Assembly (NCBI GenBank): GCA_016839385.1
Contig: JAEOUK010000277.1
Coordinates: 1-6,119, forward strand
Direction: 5' to 3'
Source of the DNA: Promethearchaeota archaeon
Lineage (GTDB): Archaea > Asgardarchaeota > Lokiarchaeia > Sigynarchaeales > MK-D1
DNA length: 6,119 nt
Shown here: positions 1-6,119 of the stretch, piece by piece
How positions within the stretch are numbered: the first letter of the stretch is position 1
How the letters are laid out: the number at the start of each line of letters is the position of its first letter
Translations under genes and position numbers: made by a program
The notes under the pieces: generated by a model
What the model was told of the DNA's origin: nothing
The model's database searches: none
Seen by the model: only the letters and a program-made list of their open reading frames with translations

Positions 1-1785
1 ATTATCCTGTTTATCAATTATTGCTCCAAAAAGTTGGGAGAGTGTTTCATCGAGGTGCATTTTTTCATTTTTTGACGGGATATCCAAAAATGAGACTAAA
101 ATCCCCCCTTGCTCGACAAATTTCTTCAAAATTTCCATGCTAGTGTGATCTAAAAATTCAGAAAATACTACAAACGCTATTTTGTGTTTAATTAATTGTT
201 CGAATGTACAAATTTCCAAATCTAACCATTTCGGATGAACTCCCAATTTATTAATTATCTGGAATTCTGGATGAAGATCGAGATTCAAAATTTCTTGAAA
301 ATTTGTTTTTAGTCCCAATCTAGATGTATCGAAATCCAAGCGGGAATAAGGGTGATAAGACAGTATTACCATTTCATCATCATAGACTTTATTACATTTC
401 AACAAAGTCTTTGAATGAAATTGGATGTATCTCGAAAATTGTTCAATAACATCATAGCTTGGATTTTTTTGCCCTACCATACCGATTGGAGCATTATAGT
501 CATAACTTAAACCAGTTTCATCCATATATGTTGTTTTACCGTCATTTCCAATGCTTTTTGATAGGATTGTAGGAGAATCAGATAGATTATTAAGAATCGG
601 AGTTGTTCCCCCCACACCCATATAGTAATTCAATCCTTTGATATTATTACCTAAAGCATAACGCACTAATAGATGAATTTTGTTGGGGGAAACTATTTTG
701 TCGGGAGTTCCTATCTGGATTTCAGGCAAGAATGCAAGAAAGGGCATCTGAGTCTTCAAAATTTCAATATTTTCTTCCAATTTCCAACTGATTTCAGATA
801 AATTCATTAGGAATTTTTCCTCGATACTAAAACCAGGGAGAATTTTTGTTTTATACGCTTGGTAAAACTCACTTACATGCATTGGTGAACCTAAAAATGG
901 GAGATTGATGATGTATGGCAAATGAACTCCATTTTTTCGGTAAAAATATGCTAATGTAGCTATATATTCTTCCAGTACTTTTTCCTTCAGTTCAACCCAA
1001 TCTATATTTCTGAGAAACTCTCCACGCTGTTTGAATTCGTTATTTGAGTGAATAGCTTCTTCTTGACTCTTATTTGTAGGGGGATCAATATGATCAAAAC
1101 TTAGGAAATTTTGACTGTAAACTTGATTTATCTTTTCAATATCACGGTATTTAGTTTTTAGGAATTTTTTATAAAATTCTGTTACTACAGGGTTGTAATC
1201 TTCATTAAAAATTCCACTATTCTTTCCACACCGAAGCGAGTCGTCGAGTTGAAGTAGGATTAAACCTCCATGTGGATATAAGTGCCTTCGTAACACATTA
1301 GAAACGTTGCTTATATATTTTTCAATAATTCGTAGATAAGTTGGTGAAAGATAAGAAATAGAGGGAAGGTTTTGAGAACCATAATCGATAGGATGAAAAT
1401 TTTGGTCTAATTTTCGAATTTTTGGTCGTTCATTAATAAGCCATTGTGGAATTCCTCCATTAGGTAGGTCTGATCCAATCCATGGTCCCGGTCGAATAAT
1501 GATATAAAATCCCTTATTTTCACATAAATGTAGAAAATGATCGAGGTCTTTTGAAAAAGAAGTGATATCAAATTTTCCAGCTTCTTCTTCATGGTAATTC
1601 CAATAGATATAGGTTGAGATAGTGTTTAGTCCAAGTGTTTTTGCTTTAGTCAGCCTGTCCTCCCATTGTTCTGGTGGGATCCTAAAATAGTGTACTTCTC
1701 CAGAAATAAGAAATACTTCTCTTGTTCCGATTTTAAGTAAATTTTTTGTGATGATAATATCGCTTGAAATAATTTCTTCTACCAT
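1..1785 (-). CDS. GH35 glycosidase, GlmA-like (beta-galactosidase/exo-beta-glucosaminidase type), 3'-truncated by window edge
   Basis: The frame is open for 595 codons from ATG at 1785 to base 1 with no stop, so the C-terminus lies outside the window; relatives of about 750-800 residues suggest some 150-200 are missing. Residues 1-380 form a GH35 TIM barrel: ISGEVHYFRIPPEQWEDRL (27-45), LGLNTISTYIYWNYHE (51-66), RPGPWIGSDLPNGGIPQWL (98-116), a nucleophile-like FLPEIQIG with Glu355, and GLNYYMGVGGTTP (384-396). LSYDYNAPIG (426-435) is also typical of the family. Residues about 456-595 resemble the glutamine-amidotransferase-like domain after the barrel in GlmA and GH42 enzymes (IAFVVFSEF, FVEQGGILVSF). 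No signal peptide or membrane segment is seen, so a cytoplasmic enzyme acting on short oligosaccharides is expected. Odd: the usual acid/base motif Q-x-(E/D)-N-E reads QLDDS (179-183), with Ser where the catalytic Glu should be. The ATG follows an AGGT motif by 9 bases. Family is secure; substrate and activity are not. Confidence 0.9.
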   Translation of the reverse strand, partial: MVEEIISSDIIITKNLLKIGTREVFLISGEVHYFRIPPEQWEDRLTKAKTLGLNTISTYIYWNYHEEEAGKFDITSFSKDLDHFLHLCENKGFYIIIRPGPWIGSDLPNGGIPQWLINERPKIRKLDQNFHPIDYGSQNLPSISYLSPTYLRIIEKYISNVSNVLRRHLYPHGGLILLQLDDSLRCGKNSGIFNEDYNPVVTEFYKKFLKTKYRDIEKINQVYSQNFLSFDHIDPPTNKSQEEAIHSNNEFKQRGEFLRNIDWVELKEKVLEEYIATLAYFYRKNGVHLPYIINLPFLGSPMHVSEFYQAYKTKILPGFSIEEKFLMNLSEISWKLEENIEILKTQMPFLAFLPEIQIGTPDKIVSPNKIHLLVRYALGNNIKGLNYYMGVGGTTPILNNLSDSPTILSKSIGNDGKTTYMDETGLSYDYNAPIGMVGQKNPSYDVIEQFSRYIQFHSKTLLKCNKVYDDEMVILSYHPYSRLDFDTSRLGLKTNFQEILNLDLHPEFQIINKLGVHPKWLDLEICTFEQLIKHKIAFVVFSEFLDHTSMEILKKFVEQGGILVSFLDIPSKNEKMHLDETLSQLFGAIIDKQDN

Positions 1786-1794
1786 TGATATACA

Positions 1795-1798
1795 ACCT
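1795..1798 (-). promoter_or_regulatory. Ribosome-binding motif AGGT of the GH35 gene
   Basis: On the minus strand AGGT precedes the ATG at 1785 with a 9-base spacer (TGTATATCA). It matches part of the GGAGGTGAT complement of the 16S 3' end. The match is short, but it supports this ATG, and the GH35 homology begins about 25 residues downstream, as expected. Confidence 0.4.
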
Positions 1799-1812
1799 AA
1801 TTGATCGATTAG
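1797..1812. promoter_or_regulatory. Imperfect palindrome upstream of the GH35 gene, possible operator
   Basis: CTAATTGATCGATTAG reads as CTAATCGATCAATTAG on the other strand: 14 of 16 positions are symmetric, with one mismatched pair. It lies 12-27 bases before the GH35 ATG and touches the AGGT ribosome-binding motif. It could be an operator for a dimeric regulator. As RNA it gives only a 5-bp A+U-rich stem, so a structural role is less likely. In AT-rich DNA such dyads also arise by chance. Confidence 0.25.
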
Positions 1813-1865
1813 AAATGCTGTTCAATTTACGAATAAGAGACATAATATGCGAAATTTAATGAATT

Positions 1866-2702
1866 TTATTTATTGATTCGTTTCTTTTTCTTTGTATTCT
1901 TATTATAGATCATTTTATTCACATGGATTGAGGCATCTTGATAAATTTTGTGCATAATCGAAGAGAATTGTTCATTTGTAATTTCTGGAGGAGGTCCTAA
2001 TTCCTTAAAAACTGACATCACAGCATCAGAACCACCAATTTTGAATTCTATAGTTTTCAGTTTCTTTAGATTTGGAATTTGAAAGTTAAGTTTTGGATAT
2101 TCATTTAACTTGGATTGTGCCCTTTTCCCTCTTGTTTTTTGTTGATTTAGTTCAATAATACCTAACGATTGTTTTCTTAATTCAGCTAACAATTCTTCTT
2201 TACTCATTCCACGTAGGAGAAACAGCATAAATGGATCGTAATCAAAAATTGAAGCGAGTGTTAAAATCACTGCAGCAATGTGTTTACAAGGGATCTCTTG
2301 ATCAGGACAATTGCATGTGGCATCTAAATTCTGTTTAGGAACAGGAAATAGAGGTACACCGTTTCGTAAGAATAATTTATTAATGTGTTGCGGCATTTCT
2401 CCCGAGAGTAATTTTGCTTCTATTTCCACTGATTCTCCCATTTCAAAGATTACCTGCTCCCATTGTTTCTTTACAATGGGAGTGAACTCAATTTTAACTC
2501 GGTAAGGTACTGGAGCAGTTCCTTGACACATAGCAAACACTTCACCTTTTTTTATTATTATATTTGAAATCCGTTGTTCCTTACTGTATGCAATCCCTCT
2601 TTGCATTCGGTAGAATCTACCATGTTTAAGCATGCTTTTAATCCAAGATCGTCCCCACCACGAATTTCCAAGCTGAACTAGTCCTCGAATTTTTTCATCC
2701 AT
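1866..2702 (-). CDS. SWIM zinc-finger protein, partner of the SNF2 helicase
   Basis: This 278-residue protein carries a SWIM zinc finger, CNCPDQEIPCKH, with ligands Cys130, Cys132, Cys139 and His141 (CxC-x6-CxH). SWIM domains are known as DNA- or protein-binding modules. The N-terminus has the conserved block SWWGRSWIKSML (14-25) typical of the prokaryotic SWIM proteins encoded beside SNF2 genes. It is followed by a predicted beta-rich part (residues 45-75) and, after the finger, a hydrophobic helix (HIAAVILTLASIF, 141-153). The segment ELGPPPEI (234-241) also recurs in the family. The C-terminal tail is strongly basic (KNTKKKKRINK, 268-278), suiting nucleic-acid contact. No membrane or export signal is seen, so it should be cytoplasmic. 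It starts 4 bases after the SNF2 stop, so translation is probably coupled. It resembles the Bacillus YwqB class; the precise role of these proteins is unknown. Stop is TAA. Confidence 0.88.
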   Translation of the reverse strand: MDEKIRGLVQLGNSWWGRSWIKSMLKHGRFYRMQRGIAYSKEQRISNIIIKKGEVFAMCQGTAPVPYRVKIEFTPIVKKQWEQVIFEMGESVEIEAKLLSGEMPQHINKLFLRNGVPLFPVPKQNLDATCNCPDQEIPCKHIAAVILTLASIFDYDPFMLFLLRGMSKEELLAELRKQSLGIIELNQQKTRGKRAQSKLNEYPKLNFQIPNLKKLKTIEFKIGGSDAVMSVFKELGPPPEITNEQFSSIMHKIYQDASIHVNKMIYNKNTKKKKRINK

Positions 2703-2706
2703 TTTG

Positions 2707-5700
2707 TTACTCTTCCTCCTCTAACTGGAACATTTCTTGGAGTTCTCGCAAAGAAAATTCTGTAATCCATTCTTCTCCGGTAACTTCTATTATCTTTTCA
2801 GCAATCGCACGCTTTTCCTCTAACATCTTGCTTATTTTTTCTTCAATTGTACCTTCAGCGACCATTTTGTATACATTGACTTTATTTTTTTGACCGATTC
2901 GATATGCTCTGTCAGTAGCTTGATCTTCTACAGCTGGATTCCACCAGCGATCATAATGAATTACTGTCGTTGCTTTAGAGAGATTCAAACCGACACCTCC
3001 AGCACGTAGAGATAAAAGTAATAGAGGATATTGATATGATGTATCTTCTTGGAATAACTGAACAATTCTTGTACGATTTTCTTGTGGAACTCCTCCATGG
3101 ATAAAGGGAACTTGGACATTGTAATATCTTTCAATGATATCTTGAATGATATCTCCCATCACTTTAAATTGAGTAAAAATCAGGATCTTACTCTCACTTG
3201 CAATAGCCTCTTCCAACAGTTCAATAAACCTTTGAAGTTTTCCTGATTTTTTAATAAATTGAGACACATCCATTGATTGAATCACTTGTAATTCAGTATG
3301 ATTATATTGATCAGGGTGATTACAAATTTGCTTTAAATGCATTAAAGCTGTTAAGATAAGTCCTTTTTGAGCAAACTTCTGTTTAGAGTTTTCCTCCAAA
3401 GCCTTTACCTTAGCAAGCATTGTATCAACCACATTCTTATATTGCTGTTTTTGTTCTTCAGTTAAAGTAATAAATACTTCAGATTCTTGCTTGTCAGGGA
3501 GTTCTGGGATGATATTTTTATTTGTTTTCATTCTTCGTAGCAAGAACGGGTTAACTAAATTGCGTAATTCATTAGTAAGTTGTCCATTACCCAACTTTCC
3601 AACAGGAATTGCATATCTTTTCATAAACTTAGATCGTGTGCCCAACAGAAATGGGTTTACAAAATGATATAAGCTCCATAGCTCGGTTATTCGGTTCTCA
3701 ATAGGTGTCCCTGAGAGAGCAATTTTCCTTTTTACTTTATCCACAAGTTCATATACTGCTTTCGCTTGTTTAGTTTTATAATTCTTGATATTTTGGCTTT
3801 CATCTAGGATTACTGCTTCCCATTTAACGACATCAAATAACTCGATATCTCTTCTAAGAATGTTATAAGATGTTAGAATGACATCATTTGATTTTAGTAA
3901 TTTATTCAACGTACTGATATCTTTTGCTCTTTTTGATCCGTAATGTAATTCTGGTTTAATAGTTGGTGCGAATTTATGCAACTCACGCATCCAATTTCCT
4001 AATACAGACGTTGGGCACACTACTAGAAACTTTCTGTCGCTTTTATTATCATTCAATATTTCCAAGATCAACGCAATCACTTGGATAGTTTTTCCCAATC
4101 CCATATCATCGGCTAAAACACAACCAAATCCAATAGAAGTAAGAACATTCATCCAATTGAATCCATACTCTTGATACTTTCGTAAAACCCCAATAAAGTT
4201 TTTTGGTTGAGGAAGATGTGGCATATCCATTTCTCCCTTAATAATTTTAAGAATTCTTTCAAGAGGACCATAAAACTGCACTGGATACGGACCTGAAGTT
4301 TCATTTTCCGATTTTAAGTTTCTTAAGTACGCGCCTTGAGTTAAAGCTAACTTTAACGCTTCCTGACTAGTCATTGTTCCTTTAAGAAAACGAGAATTTT
4401 CTTGAAATTGTTCAATATCTTGTTTATTCACCATTATCCATTTATTGTTCCAGAACAATAGAGATTCTTTTTCATCCGTTTTGAATAATTGTTCAATTTC
4501 TGATTCAGATAATATGTTGTTACCGATCTTCAAAACCCATTCATAAGTAAGAATCGATGAAATATCAAAGGAGGTCAAATCAGTTGGATAATTCTTGAGT
4601 TGTATTGATTCAGCGATTCCACTATCTATTGTGAGGACGGGTTGGATTCTTTGAGATCCACCAAGTGAAAATGTTTGCGGAATAATGATTGAATATCCGT
4701 ATAATTGTATTTTAGGAATACCTGTCTGAAGTAAAATAACTACTTCATTTGAGTCTAATTTTAAGTCGTAAGGGTATTTTTCTCTAAGTGTTTTACTCAT
4801 GGGAGCATAAATGTCACTCAAAATGTTCAGAGATTTTAAAATATATTCTCTAATATAATAAAGTTCCTCACGTTTGTTCTTTTGAACTTCAGAAGATAGA
4901 TTTCGAACATTTTCCCAAAATTCTGAAAGAGGAATATCATCTTTTTCGTCTAATAATGAATGTAAAGAAAATTTTAATATCCATTCCTTTTGATTTTCGG
5001 AGGGTATTGGCGTCTCTAAAATAAATTTTAAACTGTATCCGAGATTCCATGAAAGATTGAGTTTTTGTGACCAACGTTCAAAAATTTTTGGAATTATTTC
5101 TTCTTTTACATCGTAGATATTGAATGTCTTGGAATCAGAAAGTAGACTTTGAAGAAGTCGAAATTCCCATGGCAAATTTGATTCTTTCGCGCTTGTTATG
5201 TTTGTACTAATACGAATAATAGAATCTAATAGGGTACGTATGAATTGTTGACTCAATTTTGTTAAAGGTAGTAATTTAGACGTGACAACAATCTCGTTCT
5301 CATCTAAAAATACCTTTATCAAATTCTCTGGTAGAACAAATATTGACACTTTTTTCAGTTTTTTTAATGATGGTATGTTACAAGCTGAAAATGTTGCGTA
5401 TTCCAAAGATCTCTTGTATATTTGAATGTCATTTTCGGTTTTTAGTATAGGAATCCAAAGCGATTTCATAGTTCCGATTTTCTCATCAAAGAATTCTTTT
5501 TCTGTTTCTTCTGAAGCGATATGTGAGATCATAGGGATAAAGGAACCATTAGCAACCAATTGTAGTGTAAGTTTAGTGAGTAAACTCCAAAAATACACCG
5601 ATGAACTAAATTTTAATTGATTATATGTTTCTGGAGAGATTATTGGTAGATCTGCCAACAATTCAGGAGTTTTTTCAACTGGAATAATTTTTGCAATAGT

Positions 5701-6009
5701 ATTGCCTAACAAAAAGCAATCAGAGCCTATGGAAATATTTTCAAAATATTCTTGCTGGATCCAATCTTTTGGATACGCTAGATTAATGAAACATGTCAGA
5801 GATTTATCTAAGGGAAAATTTGGAAGGTTATTTTTGATTGATTCATTAAGAACTTCTTCTGAGAGGTTTAAAGGGAGCCACAATATACAAAATGGATCTT
5901 TGATATTTGGGTGTATTATTTTTTTATTCTTAGTAATGATTGATAAGTTCGCATCTGGAGAATTCGCATACTTTAATGGGATGAAAGTTAGTTCAGGATA
6001 AATTTTCAT
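2707..6009 (-). CDS. SNF2-family DEAD/DEAH-like helicase (SWI2/SNF2 ATPase)
   Basis: This 1100-residue protein has a complete SNF2 motor. The Q-type motif is LRKYQEYGFNWM (609-620); motif I is DDMGLGKT with Lys640; motif Ia is VVCPTSVLGNWMREL (663-677); motif II is DESQ (736-739, usually DEAQ); motif III is LSGTPIENRITELW (765-778). The second RecA lobe has QICNHP (894-899), ILIFTQF (942-948), SLRAGGVGLNLSKA (1000-1013) and motif VI DQATDRAYRIGQ with arginines 1034 and 1037. All catalytic residues are present, so ATP-driven translocation on double-stranded DNA is expected. Residues about 450-575 match the SNF2-associated domain DUF3670 (TYEWVLKIGNNILSESEIEQ region). Residues 1-440 are poorly conserved and I assign them no function. 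The size and architecture fit the prokaryotic class that pairs with SWIM proteins (Bacillus YwqA-like). The C-terminus is acidic (LEEEE). No export signal is seen. ATG at 6009 has a GGTG motif 5 bases upstream, and an in-frame TAG lies just before it. Confidence 0.95.
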   Translation of the reverse strand: MKIYPELTFIPLKYANSPDANLSIITKNKKIIHPNIKDPFCILWLPLNLSEEVLNESIKNNLPNFPLDKSLTCFINLAYPKDWIQQEYFENISIGSDCFLLGNTIAKIIPVEKTPELLADLPIISPETYNQLKFSSSVYFWSLLTKLTLQLVANGSFIPMISHIASEETEKEFFDEKIGTMKSLWIPILKTENDIQIYKRSLEYATFSACNIPSLKKLKKVSIFVLPENLIKVFLDENEIVVTSKLLPLTKLSQQFIRTLLDSIIRISTNITSAKESNLPWEFRLLQSLLSDSKTFNIYDVKEEIIPKIFERWSQKLNLSWNLGYSLKFILETPIPSENQKEWILKFSLHSLLDEKDDIPLSEFWENVRNLSSEVQKNKREELYYIREYILKSLNILSDIYAPMSKTLREKYPYDLKLDSNEVVILLQTGIPKIQLYGYSIIIPQTFSLGGSQRIQPVLTIDSGIAESIQLKNYPTDLTSFDISSILTYEWVLKIGNNILSESEIEQLFKTDEKESLLFWNNKWIMVNKQDIEQFQENSRFLKGTMTSQEALKLALTQGAYLRNLKSENETSGPYPVQFYGPLERILKIIKGEMDMPHLPQPKNFIGVLRKYQEYGFNWMNVLTSIGFGCVLADDMGLGKTIQVIALILEILNDNKSDRKFLVVCPTSVLGNWMRELHKFAPTIKPELHYGSKRAKDISTLNKLLKSNDVILTSYNILRRDIELFDVVKWEAVILDESQNIKNYKTKQAKAVYELVDKVKRKIALSGTPIENRITELWSLYHFVNPFLLGTRSKFMKRYAIPVGKLGNGQLTNELRNLVNPFLLRRMKTNKNIIPELPDKQESEVFITLTEEQKQQYKNVVDTMLAKVKALEENSKQKFAQKGLILTALMHLKQICNHPDQYNHTELQVIQSMDVSQFIKKSGKLQRFIELLEEAIASESKILIFTQFKVMGDIIQDIIERYYNVQVPFIHGGVPQENRTRIVQLFQEDTSYQYPLLLLSLRAGGVGLNLSKATTVIHYDRWWNPAVEDQATDRAYRIGQKNKVNVYKMVAEGTIEEKISKMLEEKRAIAEKIIEVTGEEWITEFSLRELQEMFQLEEEE
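2710..2721 (-). promoter_or_regulatory. Ribosome-binding site of the SWIM gene inside the SNF2 C-terminal codons
   Basis: The last four Glu codons of the SNF2 gene read GAGGAGGAAGAG, a purine run containing AGGAGG, followed by TAA, CAAA and the SWIM ATG. The AGGAGG core ends 12 bases before the ATG, slightly far, while GGAAGAG lies closer. The acidic tail of one protein thus probably doubles as the ribosome-binding site of the next, supporting coupled translation and the choice of ATG at 2702. Confidence 0.5.
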
Positions 6010-6014
6010 TGAAA

Positions 6015-6018
6015 CACC
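6015..6018 (-). promoter_or_regulatory. Ribosome-binding motif GGTG of the SNF2 gene
   Basis: On the minus strand GGTG stands 5 bases before the ATG at 6009 (spacer TTTCA), in the 15-base gap after the upstream stop. GGTG is part of the GGAGGTGAT sequence complementary to the 16S 3' end and is a common archaeal form. It supports independent initiation of the SNF2 protein at this ATG. Confidence 0.45.
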
Positions 6019-6024
6019 GAAATC

Positions 6025-6119
6025 CTATTTTCCTGATGGAGTCAACAGATATTGTAGTGTTTCAACAAGAGACTTTCGGAAATTTTCAATTCCTATCCCT
6101 TTCAATGAGGAATCAGACA
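6025..6119 (-). CDS. C-terminal end of an unidentified upstream gene, 5'-truncated by window edge
   Basis: The last 30 codons of a minus-strand frame enter from the right edge and end at TAG (6027-6025). They encode a plausible mixed-polarity, probably helical end (GIENFRKSLVETLQYLLTPS within it). The other two minus-strand frames close within a few codons of the edge. Thirty residues are too few to name a family. The stop lies 15 bases before the SNF2 ATG, so this gene is probably the first visible member of the SNF2-SWIM transcription unit. The frame is the same as that of the SNF2 gene, so a single protein interrupted by an amber codon cannot be excluded, although the SNF2 gene has its own start signals. 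Confidence 0.55.
   Translation of the reverse strand, partial: SDSSLKGIGIENFRKSLVETLQYLLTPSGK

Larger units (their letters stand above)
1786..1865 (-). promoter_or_regulatory. Intergenic leader, probable promoter region of the GH35 gene
   Basis: These 80 bases separate the SWIM gene stop from the GH35 start, and form the largest gap in the window. Read on the minus strand, the distal half is AT-rich (ATTAAATTT, then CATATTATG, about 1835-1860) and could hold an archaeal TATA box 50-75 bases before the ATG. A bacterial reading (TTGAAC near 1822-1827) lacks a convincing -10 partner. No G+C-rich stem followed by a T run is visible after the SWIM stop, so no intrinsic terminator is called. The promoter role is inferred from the gap size and the change of function between the genes. 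Confidence 0.3.

Noticed and set aside
1407..1592. 61-codon minus-strand open frame within the GH35 gene
   Set aside because: It is out of frame with the 595-codon GH35 frame, which carries clear family motifs across the same bases; it shows no homology I recognise.
1..1785. GH35 gene as a broken pseudogene
   Set aside because: All triplets from 1785 to 1 were read with no stop or frameshift, and motifs occur in the proper order; the missing stop is due to the window edge.
1838..1870. Possible intrinsic terminator after the SWIM gene
   Set aside because: Only a weak A+T inverted repeat (AATT...AATT) is present, with no stable stem followed by a T run.
2311..2505. 64-codon plus-strand open frame
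   Set aside because: Antisense to the SWIM gene, across its zinc finger and upstream part; composition is that of a mirrored coding sequence, and no start signal is seen.
5426..6001. Two plus-strand open frames (64 and 99 codons)
   Set aside because: Both are antisense to the N-terminal part of the intact SNF2 gene, with no ribosome-binding site or recognisable family; the open frames follow from the AT-rich codon usage of the opposite strand.

Overview
The window is a compact, AT-rich stretch (roughly one third G+C by eye) with every recognisable gene on the minus strand. From the right edge leftward it holds: the last 30 codons of an unidentified gene; a 1100-residue SNF2-family helicase/translocase; a 278-residue SWIM zinc-finger protein starting 4 bases after the helicase stop; an 80-base gap; and a long glycoside hydrolase family 35 (GH35) gene that runs off the left edge after 595 codons without a stop. 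No tRNA, rRNA, CRISPR array, insertion sequence or long repeat was seen.

The host is most likely a mesophilic or moderately thermophilic archaeon, possibly an Asgard-type lineage; this is inference. It rests on the GH35 protein resembling the cytoplasmic exo-beta-glucosaminidase (GlmA) type known from Thermococcales, on short GGTG/AGGT ribosome-binding motifs, and on AT-rich coding with tight gene spacing. A Firmicutes-like bacterium is the main alternative, because SNF2 plus SWIM gene pairs also occur there (ywqA/ywqB in Bacillus).

The unidentified gene, the SNF2 gene and the SWIM gene look like one transcription unit: gaps are 15 and 4 bases, and the ribosome-binding sequence of the SWIM gene lies inside the acidic C-terminal codons of the SNF2 gene. 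SNF2 and SWIM proteins are a recurring pair, presumably one ATP-driven DNA-translocating machine with a DNA- or protein-binding partner. The GH35 gene is metabolic and probably has its own promoter in the 80-base gap, where an imperfect 16-base palindrome overlaps its ribosome-binding site.

The most unusual point is in the GH35 protein. The fold and the nucleophile region (Glu355) are recognisable, but the position expected to hold the acid/base glutamate is Ser183. A second point is that the amber stop of the upstream fragment is in frame with the SNF2 start, so the two reading frames are separated only by one TAG.
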